A stretch of DNA of 64,000 nt, taken from contig CATIUR010000006.1 of assembly GCA_949592205.1 (NCBI GenBank), positions 68,072,001-68,136,000 of the forward strand. Direction: 5' to 3'. A program made the translations under genes and the position numbers. Below, in pieces: positions 1-11,246 of the stretch. The stretch comes from Helichrysum umbraculigerum (Eukaryota > Streptophyta > Magnoliopsida > Asterales > Asteraceae). Each line of letters starts with the position of its first letter. The stretch's first letter is position 1. Below the pieces are notes generated by a model that saw nothing but the letters and a program-made list of their open reading frames with translations, did not search any database and had not been told where the DNA came from.

Positions 1-959
1 TGCTTTCCCTGCCAATACCAAAAGTTTGGCTGCAGGATGCTGAATCTCAAGTTCGTTAACGATAGTCGCAGTATCACTAGTCACAAATAGCTTGTCCAGA
101 TGATTTATAACCATTTTATTCATGCCTAACACACACAAAAAAGATTATGGTAAACAAGTTATTAACTGTTGGGGAAGAACAAACAATAATTACTCTGTAA
201 TTATGCTAACACAGCATACTCAAACTTCACAGTCAATAGCATTGACAATAATCATTTCATGTTAACATAGAAACCAGCAAATAGTGTACAACTGTACATA
301 ACTTTTCAACAGATATAAGTATGCTACGCTACCAACTTCCCATGGGGAGAAAAGATCGATACTTTAACCAAACTTGTTTTACATAACTCAGAAACATTAC
401 CCTTTCAGTTTATTTTTCATTCTAACTAACGCTTCTACATTTTAAGACTAAAAATGCAAAACGTAGAACTCCTTATAAGTTGCATGTAAATAACAAATTT
501 ACGTGCAAGGAAGCAGACACCAGTAACATACATTGATTAACAAGTTTGGAAAACTGCATTGAAAATGACTTATCAATCATTTTAACAAGCAACAAATAAG
601 CTTCGAGTATTTCTAATTCTTAGCAAATTTCATTTTTAGTCTAACAAATCTGAACGTCACACTTAAATAGCACATACATTAATTAACACAATAATAATTA
701 ACAGATTCTTCAAACACCTTTATCCAATAAAAGTAGTAGCATTTTAAAGAATGAAACAAATCAAACAGTTAACAGCACAACAAAACAAAACAGAAACAGT
801 TAAACACATACCATTGGGACCAAGAGAAGTTCTGGTAATTGTAGAAAGCTGTTTACAAGCATCGATATTCTTGATAACAGCTTCATCTAATCCAGATAGA
901 TGTTTGTGTCCTTCTTTTAGCATTCCCTGGATACCATAAGGCTGCGTCTGTAGCCCCAT
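1..959 (-). CDS. CCT8: T-complex protein 1 subunit theta (CCT8), first two coding exons, partial
   Basis: This is the 5' end of the gene for the theta subunit of the cytosolic group II chaperonin CCT/TRiC, which folds actin, tubulin and other proteins using ATP. Exon 1 is 812-959 and starts MGLQTQPYGIQ; it carries the CCT8 N-terminal signature around LKEGHKHLSGLDEA and ends in LGPNG, part of the ATP-binding TSLGPNG motif. A GT donor (811-810) follows. Exon 2 begins at 125 after an AG acceptor (127-126), restores the frame across a split Gly codon, and reads on (NKMVINHLDKLF, then VNELE and HPAAKLLVLAG) off the window edge. The start matches the family start. Only about 90 codons are visible. 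The family assignment is recognition from memory but very specific. Confidence 0.95.
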
Positions 960-1385
960 CTTTATCGATTTATATAGTGGTTAACGCCTACAAGACAAAA
1001 TCCTGGAAATAACACCTGAGATTAATTTAGTTTTTTATAACAGTTAGATCAAAATCAAATATAAAACCTTAACCGCATATAAATACATACACACACACAA
1101 ACACACACTTAAATCAGCTTCAGTAGCATACAAATTAGCCGTGTGAGTACGTATATATATACCTATAAAAATCGAATACTGTAGTTACGATCGCTAAAAC
1201 AGTCGTATAAACAGTTAATATAATAACCTAATGATCAAGAATTGAAAAAAAAACCTAAAATAAAACACCAGTTGTTAATTAATTAATAGTTAAACCTAGA
1301 CATTAACTTCAGAGTGTTTATTACTGGTTATGAGCTACAATTAAACCTTGATATTTTGGAAATGAGAATTTAACCTAAAAATTAC

Positions 1386-1560
1386 CTGTTGAGTGTAGTA
1401 GTGAGATCTGATGGAAACGAGAGGAAATGATGAGCGGAAGAAGAAGAACGAAAAAGGCTGCACTGCGTTAGGTTTCACGGTGAGCGGGAGATTGAGTAAA
1501 TTCCAGAACAATTGGGCTGTTCATTTTTTTATTATTGGGCCTCTAATTAGTTATTGGGCT
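1386..1560 (-). promoter_or_regulatory. CCT8: CCT8 5' UTR exon and promoter with three site II elements
   Basis: Read on the minus strand, a pyrimidine-rich segment ends in CAACAG followed by GTAATT (donor at 1385-1384). This suggests a 5' UTR intron spliced to an acceptor just upstream of the ATG at 959, either CTTGTAG or GATAAAG. On the plus strand three TGGGCY motifs (about 1513-1518, 1536-1541 and 1555-1560) lie within 50 bp. These are site II elements, which TCP factors bind in promoters of plant growth and translation genes. No clear TATA box is visible. The transcript start is not determined. Confidence 0.5.
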
Positions 1561-2074
1561 TAGTGTGTCCATACATGAGTTTTTGTGAAACGAATATAAT
1601 TTTAGGGAATTTAATTTATTATCCATTATCCATTTTTTTAGTATACATAAAATCATGTCCAATAAAAAATACTTTGTTAGAATTTATGGACTATGGTTGG
1701 GGACGCTAGTTCGTACACGAGGTGCAAATCGCTTTTGTGCTTTGTATTCATCCATTTGCATTTTGTATATACCTTTTGTATAACACCTATATATAACGGT
1801 ATACGCAAAGTGCATACGTCATGAGTCATGACGAAGTGAAAAAACCAAAAAAAAAAAAACATTGCAACATTATAAAATAGTTAAAGACTCCGCAAATCAA
1901 AAATCTTGATGTAATAGTTAAAGACTTCATGCTCAACTTATAGTCTTGTCATTGTTCGTAATTATACTCATGTAATTTAGAGAAAAGTATGTTGGACTTA
2001 CGTTAGATTTCATCCACACTCAACACACTTTTCATTGATAATATTACATGGGAATCATAAACATTACTTATTGG
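1561..2074. other. Intergenic DNA, nothing recognised
   Basis: AT-rich sequence with no open reading frame, repeat boundary or RNA gene that I can support. Confidence 0.5.
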
Positions 2075-3425
2075 TATGGGTGTTCATAAAACCAGACAAA
2101 ACCGTAAAAGCCGGACGAACCGTGTCAAGTTAACCGGTCCGGTCCGCGGTTTCAAAAATGCAAAACCGGATCGTCCGGTCTACGATTTTTAATAGTAACC
2201 GACCGTTTAAACTTGACCGAAGTGTTTACTAATATAATCTTTAAATTTTGTATTATACGGAGTATATATTAATTAGTATATTTTTGTTAAAAAAATAATT
2301 TATCACAAAAATTGAGTGGTTTGTAGTCTAGACTCCAAGAACAAAATATAAACTATATATAATCATTTTTAATTGTATTGCCGTCTAATGAATTATTGTA
2401 TTTTTGTTTGTTTGTTCAAATTTAATGTTTATTGAAATCGTTGTGGACGACTGAGTACGATTATTGTTATCGAGTACGAAACAGTGATATTATCGTGTTG
2501 TATTGTTGTTCGTATTTAAGCAAAAAAAATCCGTTTTTCAATTTTTAGCAAAAAGCAAAAAACCGTAAAATCGGTCAAAGCGGATCGGTTTTAGCTGTTC
2601 GGTCTGGTCTGGTCAATACATCTCAAACGGTCCGTGTCGCACCCCCTAAATTATGATGCGGAAGCGGTTCGGGTCGGAGCGCGACCAAATACGGTAATCA
2701 CAGCACAAAGATATAATGAACGACCACTATATGCGTCGTTTTACATTTGTATTGATTAAACCAAAGTTATATCAAAAGTATAGTTTACATTAGCTCAGTT
2801 TCTGAATTGAGAGATTTACATTACATAATTACTTTATACAAAATATAATAATGCAATTAAATCTCTGATTGATTGAATGCTGACTCGAGCTAATGAATCC
2901 TGATGGGTAGTCCAACCTACTGCTGAGTACCTGTGATACATGCTAAAACTGGTCAGCTAAAAGCTGGTGAGCTCACAGGTTTGAATGTCAAAACATATAG
3001 TATGAACCACAAGATTTTAATTGTATTTAAGTTGCAACAGCAAAATAAAAGAGAGTATACAGCCATGAGCACATAGTCTGAGCTTAACTTGAGTTGTCAG
3101 ATCCACATTTAAGGATTCCGATCGAGGTGCCTCCTACGAGTGCTTAATCTACACTCGCCTGAACACATACTAATGTGTCCGTTTACCCAGTTAGTGCGTG
3201 CTAACCCGAACGAGGATTGTCAATCCTATATGGTACCATACACTAATATTCACGCTACATCGGTATTACCAAACTATGTTGTGGAGGACTTTAAAATGAT
3301 TAGTTGTGAAAACTCATGTAGTATCAGTTTAGTTTCGTACTTGCGTTCATATTGTAAATAAATCGAGCAATATATCACACCCCTGAGAAAAACAGTAAAA
3401 GAGGGGCCATGAGACTCACCTGAGT

Positions 3426-4477
3426 CTAGAGTGTTTATCTAAATAAACGTGGGTTGATTAGTCAAGCAGTGATGTCCGAAGACTTGTAACCTGTGGGCGT
3501 CCAATACGCGCGATGGTTATAAACGTTAGTAGGTATCTTAAAAGGTTACATTTGTAGTTGTTCGTCCAACTAGAATGTCCAAATGACTACGATTTGGTTG
3601 ATTTGTTTGAGTTTTGAAAACGTGTATGGCCCGTTGGTGATTGTTTGTAATAATAATTCTGAAGTATTATTAATATGATGTTGAAGTGTTATACTTATAA
3701 AGTATTTACAACTTTAGGTGACGGAGGTCCGGGGGCAACGCCGCTGATTAGCTGGGTTCCAGGGGTGGCAACCCCTGGCGGGGTCCAAGGGGTAGAAAAA
3801 ATTTTATTTCTACTATATGGCTTTAGTGAAAAACGCATTTAAAATCTGAATTCGGTCATCATTAAATGATAAATTTTTAGGTCTTGACACTTAGTAAAAA
3901 TTGAGTTTTCAAGGTTCTGGTTTGTGCGACATATGACTTTGTGTCGCTATATGCGACATTGTGGATTTAGTGCGACATAGGCCGTTGTGTCGCAGGTCAT
4001 GACTGCGACATAGGTCTTCATGTCGCAATGTGCGACATCCGCAATTTAATGCGACATAAGGTGTTGTGTCGCTACTGCGACATTGAAATCTGGTTGCGAC
4101 ATAGGGTCTTGTGTCACTATGTGCGACATTGTGAATTTATTGCGATATAGGGCCTTATGTCGCAATAAGTTTGGGACAAATGCGACATAAGTAGGCTGAT
4201 CGGATTTTGGTGGCCGGAAACGTTGTCGGACGATTTTTGTTGAACTTGCAACTTTTACAAAAGTCTCAAAACAGTTTATAGAGTCCATAAAAATTATTAG
4301 TTTGTGTCGGTTGTGCTCGAAGTGTCGTTTTTTTAAAAATGATCAAAACCGCACCTTTTCCGACAATGTTCCGAAAACGAGTTTCGACACTTTCTTTTGA
4401 CATATTCAAGCTAGATAAACAACATACAAGTAAAATAATACAAAAACTAAGAGTTTTCGAAAATGTCATGATCTTAC
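3426..4477 (-). other. Candidate LTR-internal intron of S1
   Basis: On the minus strand a GTAAGA donor (4477-4472) follows a pyrimidine-rich leader-like segment. A CTAG acceptor ends at 3426, followed by ACTCAG (3425-3420) and a second donor GTGAGT (3419-3414). The palindrome array lies inside. The prediction rests on the equivalent layout in five other LTR families in this window. Confidence 0.4.
3929..4196. repeat. Array of GCGACAT / TGTCGC inverted units in S1
   Basis: Repeated short units TGCGACATAG and TGTGTCGC occur in both orientations at irregular 15-30 bp spacing. The array is at the same relative LTR position as the GCGACGT array of element A, but the units read GACAT instead of GACGT. 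Confidence 0.85.
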
Positions 4478-5176
4478 AAATCAACGCGTGGAGAATCTGA
4501 AAAGATGAAATCGTAGCTCTCGTCATTGTGGTCGTTTTTCTCCAAATGGGCAAGGTGATTTAATGAGTTTTGGTGTTGTAATATGGTGATGGAAGTGGTG
4601 GTTTTGTGGTGATTTAGAAAAGGGAGAGATAGAAAAAAAGGTAGATGTTGATAATGGTGTTATGTTTGTGTGTGTGTAAGTGAGTAAGAGGTGAGGGGGG
4701 TGATGACCCTCACCTAGCCGGTTTTCATTGGGCCCCACTATGTGTGGGTGGCTCAAATTTTAATCCCCTGTATTCGTGCTTCGTGCGGTGTTCGTTTTCC
4801 CGGTCGTTTAAACGTTTAGTTAATATTATACGCGTTTAAATGTACGTTTTAAAAATACGAATAATTATCCGATATTTTGTTGAAGTATTTCATCAAATAC
4901 TTTGAAATTGAGTTATAAAATATAACTTAGGTTCGTTTCGATTAATTGCGCGTTCGTTTATTTTTGTCGTGTAAACGTTACTTATACGATACGAAATAAT
5001 TACGAAATATTATCAAAATAATATTTATGATAAAATAGTGTTATTAAATAACGTTATATTATTTAATAAATTTGTTCACCAACGTCCGTATTAATTGTAT
5101 CGAATTACATTCGATTTGAAATGTGTACGATTTAAATCAAATCGCATAGAGATATATATTCAACAATATATATAAT

Positions 5177-5423
5177 CAAAGCAGCAGGGTTGAATTAGTG
5201 GCTGAGTCCCTTGCCTCTGAACAAGATGTCAGGGGTTCGAATCTCATCCCCTGCAAAAGGCCGGAGGTCCTTTCTACCTTAGGTAGAACTCTAACCAGCC
5301 TCTCTACCTTAGGGTAGGGGTAAGGCTGTCTACATCGATACCTCCCCCATACACCATCCTATACGGTATTGGGCCCTAACCCGCGGAAGGCGGTATGGGA
5401 TGTTACTTACTTATTTACTTACT
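5177..5423 (+). mobile_element. tRNA-derived SINE with a perfect 12-bp TSD
   Basis: The body carries a pol III box A-like segment (TAGTGGCTGAG, about 5196-5206) and a box B match (GGTTCGAATCT, 5234-5244). Pyrimidine- and purine-rich blocks follow (GTAAGGCTGTCTAC around 5321), and the 3' end is a TTACTTACTTATTTACTTACT tail, typical of angiosperm Au/TS-type SINEs. It is flanked by identical 12-bp direct repeats, AATATATATAAT, at 5165-5176 and 5424-5435. It lies inside solo LTR S1. Length is 247 bp. The family name is not assigned. Confidence 0.88.
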
Positions 5424-5619
5424 AATATATATAATGATATATTAATTAGCCTAATCTAGGAACTAATTACATGTATTAGAGGGGATTGGGTACTATTCAC
5501 TAGTCCTAATTTAGCGGATGCCACATTTCGGTCCGGTTTGAATTTTACCAAACCGTCAACCGCTAGTCCGGTTTGAACTTTCTACAAAAACCAACCGGAC
5601 TGGACCAGAAACACCCCTG

Positions 5620-6045
5620 TTTTATGGAGAAGTAGGAAAGCGACTAATATTCATCACACATGCTATTAACATTTACCAATACAAATCTTTTAAAAAAAAA
5701 AGAAAAAAAAATGTCATTAATCAAAATTGATGTTAATAATAATTAGGTTTTATTAACGAAAGTAATGTAATCATGTAATCTCTGTAATTGATGAAGTAAA
5801 AAGTACATTAAAGTCCTTGTTGCAAACAAACTTGCGAGTTATTGTTTTCGAATCTCACTTGTAACCGGATGAAGGAAAGAGTAGGTTATCATCGGTTTGG
5901 CGATAATATGTTACGTCACCATAAGTTCCAATTTGATGAAACTTTTGTATAGTTGTCATAGGAGTAAATATAAGGAATTAAGGATGACTATATCCATATC
6001 CATATCCATATCCAAATAAGACTAAAAAGAAATCATCATTACTAC
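5620..6045. other. Intergenic DNA with short ATATCC repeat
   Basis: No gene is visible. A short (ATATCC)n tract lies at about 5991-6015. A segment around 5840-5870 contains a box B-like TTTCGAATCTC and may be a decayed SINE, but no box A or TSD supports this. Confidence 0.4.
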
Positions 6046-9000
6046 CAGGGGCGGATTTCTTTAGAAGGTAGTGGGGGCTCAAGCCCCCAATGGCCCAAAA
6101 ATAATACCCTATATTTATCTACATTTTCTAGAATGCCCTCGGTCCATTTTCAGATTTGCCCTCAGTCCATTTTCAGATTTGCCCCAAGCCCACTTCAAAA
6201 ACCTTTCCAGCCCCAAAAAATATAAAAAAAATAAAAAATGCTGGTCATATTAATCTAACATGTACAGATCAAAATTGTTTAATACGCTTTTTCCTTTTTG
6301 GCTTTTTCCATCGCTGTCTGCCCTCTGCTTGTTTTCTAACCAACAAGAAGATCCCACTTGCTTTTTTTTAATTCTTCATTGTTTCGATTTTCACATCAAA
6401 GAAGGTTCAAAAGTTTAAAGTGTTAATATATGCTTCATTGATCCTATAAAAATCAGGTAATTCAATCTCTCAAATAATTTAGGGTTTGCAAAATTTGTGT
6501 TAATTATTTTAAGATATAATGTTATACTATGGTTAAATTTGGTGTTACCATATTGTGATGAAAAAATATGACCCATTTGGCCATTTGTTTTAAATTCGTT
6601 AATTTTATTGTACTCCGTAATACAAAACAGTAGGCCAGGGGCATTTATTAGATAATTTATCTTGATAGTTCATGACTTATTGACTTGTATTTCATAACCC
6701 AAATATATTATTTATTAAATGTTATGATTTTGCCTAGAAATATGAGAAGATTTCTTACAAGCAATGAACCATCTTCATCAACACTTATTAATGTAGTTGA
6801 AATGGAAGATCTTCCTTGGGATCCATATGATAGGCCACGAATTTTACTTTATCACCCTAATCAAAGAGATGAAATAAGGAGACAATATTGGCTTAGAGGA
6901 CCTTGCCAACCACGTGGTCATGTTTTTCCCAAAAAAGATGGAGATAATGGAAGAAACTTTGTCATAGCTTGGTTTGATAAATATAGTATTTGGTTAGAGT
7001 ATAGTGTTAAGGCGGACAAAGCCTATTGCTTATGTTGCTACTTATTTAGAGATCACATTGGACAACAAGGTGGGAATGATGCATTTGTGACAAAGGGTTT
7101 TAATGGTTGGAATAAAACGGAGAGACTTAAAGTTCATGTGGGTGAGGTTAATAGTTACCACAATAGAGCACTACAAAAATGTGAAGATTTAATGAGACGA
7201 AATCAATCTATTGCCGCGGCTCTTCATAAGAAAGATGACATTGTGAAGAAAGAGAACCGACTTCGATTGTGTGCTACAATTAATGGTTGTAGGTTTTGTT
7301 TGAAATGTGCATTACCCTTTCGTGGTGAGTTCAATGGTTTGAAGGCAAAAATCTTGGATGAAAATAACTCGGCATATTATGTACATTGTTTTGCACACCA
7401 ACTTCAATTAGTGGTTGTGACGGTTGCAAGAAAACATTTGGCTATTGTTAATTTCTTTGACAAGTTAGCCATTTTGATGAATGTGGTATGTGCTTCTTGT
7501 AAACGAAAAGACATTTTAAGAGAAATGGAGAAAGAAAGAGTGGAAAAAAGCATTGGTAGTGGTATACTTGAAACCGGAAGAGGGTTAAACCAAGAACTTT
7601 CTCTTATACGACCCGGTGATACGCGATGGAATTCTCATTATAAAACACTTTTGCGTTTGGTTGATATGTTTCCATCCGTTATCAAAGTCCTTGAATATGT
7701 TAAAGAGGAAGGAAGTAATGGTACTAGTCAAAATCAAGCTCGCGGACTTTTGAAGTATTTAAAATCATTCGATTTTGTGTTTTATTTGCATTTGATGTTG
7801 CACATTTTAGGCCTCACCAATATCTTGTCACGAGCTCTTCAAATAAAAGATCAAGACATTTTGGAAGCGGTTTCATTGGTAGATTCAACCAAAGAAGAAT
7901 TGCAAAAGTTTAGTACATTGGGGTTTGATACACTTTTAGAGAAAATGTCTTCTTTTGGTCATAAACATGGTATTCAAATGTTGGAAATGACGGACGATTG
8001 TGTTAACTCTAGAAGACAAAGGGACAAGATCACCAATAGACATTATTATGAGTTTGATTGTTTCAACACCGTTGTGGATATGCAAATACAAGAGTTTGGT
8101 GATCGTTTTAGTGAGGTTGGTACCGAATTACTTCGAAACATGGCGGCTTTGAATCCACGTGATTCATTTTCTATGTTTGATGTATCAAAGTTAATAAGGT
8201 TGAGTGAATTGTATCCAAAAGATTTTGATAGTATGGAGAAGATTGATCTTGAAAAAGAACTTCACATGTACCTTCACAATGTGCGAAAAGATACAAAATT
8301 TGCTAACTTGAATGGCATTGCCGACCTTGCTCGTGTGATGGTAGAAACAAGGAAACATCTTTCGTATCAATTGGTATTTCGATTATTAAAGCTAGCATTG
8401 GTTTTGCCCGTTGCAACCGCAACAGTGGAGAGATGTTTTTCGGCCATGAAGCTTGTTAAGACAGATTTACGCAATCGAATTGGTGATGAGTTTTTGAACG
8501 CTTGTGTAATTTGTGTAGTAGAGAAGGAAGCACTTGCTAACGTTAAGGATGAAGATGTAGTCCAACGTTTCCATAAGATGCGTGATCGCGCGGGAAAAGT
8601 TTAGGATTTAGTTTGTTTAATATAGTGAACAGGATAAGCTTTGATAAGCTTTTTTGGTGTTTTTTTGGTCCTGTTTATGTTTGTATGCACTTATTCTAGG
8701 TACTTAAATGGTTGTACTTTTGCATTCTTTTGTACTTCTTTTGCTGCAATATCAATGTCAAATACATACAGCTTTACTGCTATTTCGTGATGTTTATTGT
8801 TTGTTAGTTGACAGTGTGCTGTTTTGCTCGTTTTCAGTATTCTGATTGCTGATTTGCTGGTCGCTGGCTACTGTTTACTCATCGTTGGTTGCTGTTTGCT
8901 GTTTAGATGTATCACAAAAGCTGTATTTTTGCTGATTAATGGTTAGTAAAAACTGTTTACTGCTATTTATTGATGTTTTGTACACTTAATGCAGTTTTTA

Positions 9001-9124
9001 TGTCATTTACGGCATTTTTGTAGTTACTTTTAAGTTTTCTTATGGTGCCAATTATTTTTACACAAAACTGTTTTTGTGATAAATTTTATGCCCCCACCAA
9101 CACAAAATCCTAGATCCACCACTG
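6046..9124 (+). mobile_element. hAT superfamily DNA transposon (Tip100/ZMYM-like), 3.08 kb
   Basis: The left terminus is CAGGGGCGGATTTCTT; the right terminus in reverse complement is CAGTGGTGGATCTAGG. Perfect 8-bp TSDs ATTACTAC flank it (6038-6045 and 9125-9132), diagnostic of hAT elements. CAGGGGCGGA termini are typical of plant hAT-Tip100 relatives. The only gene is a TTF-zinc-finger/hAT-dimerisation transposase with an internal deletion, so the copy is probably not autonomous. The 3' part (about 8780-8960) is rich in GCTGTTTGCTG-like subterminal repeats. Confidence 0.92.
6742..8604 (+). pseudogene. hAT transposase (TTF-type zinc finger, hATC dimerisation), internally deleted
   Basis: The frame is open for 639 codons from 6685, but the likely start is the ATG at 6742 (residue 20 of that frame). 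It directly follows an intron-like acceptor TTTTGCCTAG (ends 6737), paired with a donor near 6456 (CAG-GTAATT). In 639-residue numbering: TTF/ZMYM-type zinc-finger region about 45-125; YYVHCFAHQLQL, the hAT C-x-x-H region, about 231-242; GDTRWNSHY about 311-319; hATC dimerisation domain about 556-620 (VERCFSAMKLVKT). Family members have roughly 130 more residues between LPFRG and EFNGLK. Here these abut at residues 210-220, removing the segment with the first catalytic Asp in frame. I infer a catalytically dead transposase. Confidence 0.85.
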
Positions 9125-9132
9125 ATTACTAC

Positions 9133-9801
9133 CAATAATGCTAACTTAAAACATTGTTTACATTATCCAAAAATAAATAGGTTGATAAGTTCAAGCCTTG
9201 TTGGGGCCGGTATTAAACCCGCTACACGCCTAAAAACAGTACATGTTTTTCCTTTGGTATATAATGTTTTGACCCACTTAAATAAATATACTATAAAATA
9301 AAATTCTCAAGTGTCCTACATTGCTTTGGTGTGTCATTATATTATATTATATTATATTGTCGGTTCAAAGATGTTACTTTTTTGTAGGTTTGAAGTTTCT
9401 ACTCAAGTGTTTTATGGTTCTAGCTTTTTCAATGAAATTTTCTTTTGAATTTTCTATTTTCTATAATAATAATTCCGATGATTACAATCACGGTATTAAT
9501 AAATTTTCCTAGTTTAATATGAAATAGACGTAGAAATTAAAGAAGGATGCTAATATGCTATGTATCAGAATTTAATAAGTTAACGTTACAAAAAACAGAT
9601 GAACGAATAAAATTAATTAAACACGGATTCACACTCTTATATAATTAGAGTTATAGAAAACAAAACGAGTCACATTATATATCTACAAATTTAAAAGGTA
9701 CATTAAGGAAAAATAAAAGCTACACAAACATTTACTGATAATAATCATAATATACTAATAATAACGATAACGATAAAAATGGTTAAAATTGAAAAAGACC
9801 A
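9133..9801. other. Intergenic, probably includes the 3' flank of the 9802-10026 gene
   Basis: AT-rich with a TATAT/ATTAT microsatellite near 9338-9360. The part nearest 9801 would be the 3' UTR of the minus-strand gene. Nothing else is recognised. Confidence 0.4.
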
Positions 9802-10026
9802 TCAAGGAGAAAAGAAGCCATTAATGGTTGCAAGACCAACATTGGATTTAGGCTCATGAACCAACTTCTTGAAACGTGGCCTTTTGATCCAAACTATGCC
9901 AGAACTCGTAGATGTTGATGAAGCAGCTGCAGCTGCAGCTGCAGCAGGTAACAACTCTCGATCACTTGATATCTTCTTCATCATCTTCTCATATTCTTCC
10001 GCCATTAACATTGCTATATCAGCCAT
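9802..10026 (-). CDS. Small uncharacterised plant protein, 74 aa, with poly-Ala tract
   Basis: A single-exon frame begins MADIAMLMAEEYE and ends NGFFSP. I cannot assign a function. The N-terminal 20 residues look helical and acidic. Residues 28-35 form a run of eight alanines encoded by alternating GCT/GCA codons, followed by a Ser/Thr stretch, then a basic segment (WIKRPRFKKL) and a short conserved-looking tail. It has no signal peptide or membrane segment. It is supported as real by a good TATA box at 10109-10117 and an AT-rich leader of about 55 nt before the ATG. The layout vaguely resembles small angiosperm proteins with an MAxIAxLxAEEYE start, but that is from memory and uncertain. Confidence 0.6.
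   Translation of the reverse strand: MADIAMLMAEEYEKMMKKISSDRELLPAAAAAAAASSTSTSSGIVWIKRPRFKKLVHEPKSNVGLATINGFFSP
9926..9949. repeat. GCAGCT trinucleotide-type microsatellite coding poly-Ala
   Basis: Alternating GCAGCT units sit inside the reading frame of the 74-aa protein and encode its alanine run, so copy number changes would alter protein length in frame. Confidence 0.7.
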
Positions 10027-10108
10027 TTATTTTTTATTTTTTATTTCGCAATAAAGTAATGATTGTGTTAAGATTTTGGATGATGAATTTGTTAATGAAG
10101 AGAAGGGT

Positions 10109-10117
10109 ATTTATATA
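10109..10117 (-). promoter_or_regulatory. TATA box for the 9802-10026 gene
   Basis: Minus strand TATATAAAT lies about 83 bp upstream of the ATG at 10026. A start site about 30 bp downstream would give a short 5' UTR. Confidence 0.6.
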
Positions 10118-10394
10118 GCATATATATATATATAGTAGAATATTTAAATGTATGTGAGAGTTGTAAATGGATATGGATGAGGATCCATGTAGTCGGTGGA
10201 TTATTTTACAGCTGAAATTGGCGTTGGTTTTGGCATGTGTCCCCTAGGATTCCTTGTTAACTTCTAACACTAACTTTATTTATATATTTATTAAAGAAAA
10301 CAATATATCTATACAAATATTGTATATATCCATGAAAATATTAAAAAGTCATTGACTTAAGGGTACAAGGTAATCATCCTTCAACAATTAAGTT

Positions 10395-10560
10395 GTGAGT
10401 TCACATCCAGTAATGAAAATATGTATATATTTTTGTAACAAAATATTATGTATATTTATGATAAGGTGTGTGAGTTCACATCCAGTAATGAAAATATGTA
10501 TATATTTTTGTAACAAAATATTATATATATTTATGATAAGGTGTGTGAGTTCATTGCGTT
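10395..10560. repeat. 75-bp tandem duplication
   Basis: GTGAGTTCACATCCAGTAATG and the following sequence repeat with a 75-bp period at 10395 and 10470. A truncated third unit starts at 10545. The two full units differ at very few positions. Confidence 0.85.
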
Positions 10561-11243
10561 TCAAAAAACAAATAAAATGAATTTCTTGTTTTAAGCATCT
10601 AACCTTAGATCCGGAGATACTATTGAAGTTTATATGTCTAAAGTACGCATGTCATATGTCACAAAACTATATGTGTATACTTATTTATTTAATCTCAATC
10701 AGTAAATTTTAAAAATCTGTTTTTTAATGTAAAATTAACATACGTGATTTTGGCAGGGGGTTTTTTATTTCTCCACAGGTAATTTTGAAAGAATTATGGT
10801 AAATCCAACTATAACTTCCTATGGCAAATAAATTATGTCGGTGTATTTATCATGGCCTTTAACATAATACGTAGTATTATTCTGAAAAATAACTTATTCA
10901 TATCACAGGTTACATATATAAACAGGGGGTGGGGGTGGATATGGATAAGGTGGTTTTGCAAGCGGTTTTTGGTTTTTGCAACTTGTTCGGCATAAATCCA
11001 TTGGTTCATGTGTATTCGTATGTAAAAATTATCTGCTTTTTGCATATTTCATGTTGACAGCGATGTCAATAATTTCCTATTTTACTGTCTTAATTATATT
11101 TTTAAAGTCAAGGTTATTAAAACAAGGCAAACAATCGTTACTGCAGGCAGCTCCTAGGTCCCTTTTGTAATTTTACACTTTTAATATCCCTCAAACTCAC
11201 GTGCTTCTTGGACTCTTTTCCCCTTAATTCTTCTTTCAATTAC
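10561..11243. other. Intergenic DNA, nothing recognised
   Basis: AT-rich, only short spurious frames. No repeat termini or RNA genes that I can support. Confidence 0.45.
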
Positions 11244-11246
11244 TTA

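Larger units (their letters stand above)
2635..5525 (-). repeat. Solo LTR S1 (relative of the element A LTR), carrying a SINE
   Basis: It starts TGTCGCACCCCC and ends GATGCCACA, the same termini (diverged) as the element A LTR (TGTAACACCCCC to GGTGTTACA). Shared internal blocks include the GATGCGGAAGC region, the TTTTAGCATG and CAGGTACTCAGC block near 2925-2950, GACTCAGGTGAGTC near 3413-3426 and an array of GCGACAT units. No internal retrotransposon region follows, so it is a solo LTR left by LTR-LTR recombination. The 5-bp flanks GTCCG and TTTCG match at only three of five positions, so the TSD is unclear. Length is about 2.6 kb without the SINE. The transcribed sense is the minus strand. 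Confidence 0.75.
2075..5619. mobile_element. hAT-like MITE rich in CCGGTCCGGTTT motifs, interrupted by solo LTR S1
   Basis: The left end reads TATGGGTGTTCATAAAACC and the reverse complement of the right end begins CAGGGGTGTTTCTGG, giving short hAT-style inverted termini (core GGGTGTT). Both flanks of the inserted LTR are dominated by CCGGTCCGGTTT-like motifs and their complements, so 2075-2634 and 5526-5619 are two halves of one element. The candidate 8-bp TSDs (CTTATTGG and TTTTATGG) match only partly, so the boundaries are tentative. It has no coding capacity. Confidence 0.5.

Noticed and set aside
2628..2634. CGGTCCG also present at 5529-5535 as a possible 7-bp TSD of S1
   Set aside because: The surrounding MITE is full of CGGTCCGG motifs, the length is wrong for Ty3/gypsy (5 bp), and it would leave three extra bases after the LTR end.
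3929..4196. Regularly repeated short units resembling a CRISPR array
   Set aside because: Units are 7-10 bp, in both orientations, irregularly spaced, and inside a plant LTR.
4046..4756. Chain of three minus-strand frames in S1
   Set aside because: They fall in the LTR array and leader region; element A has equally unconvincing frames at the same place, and there is no protein similarity.
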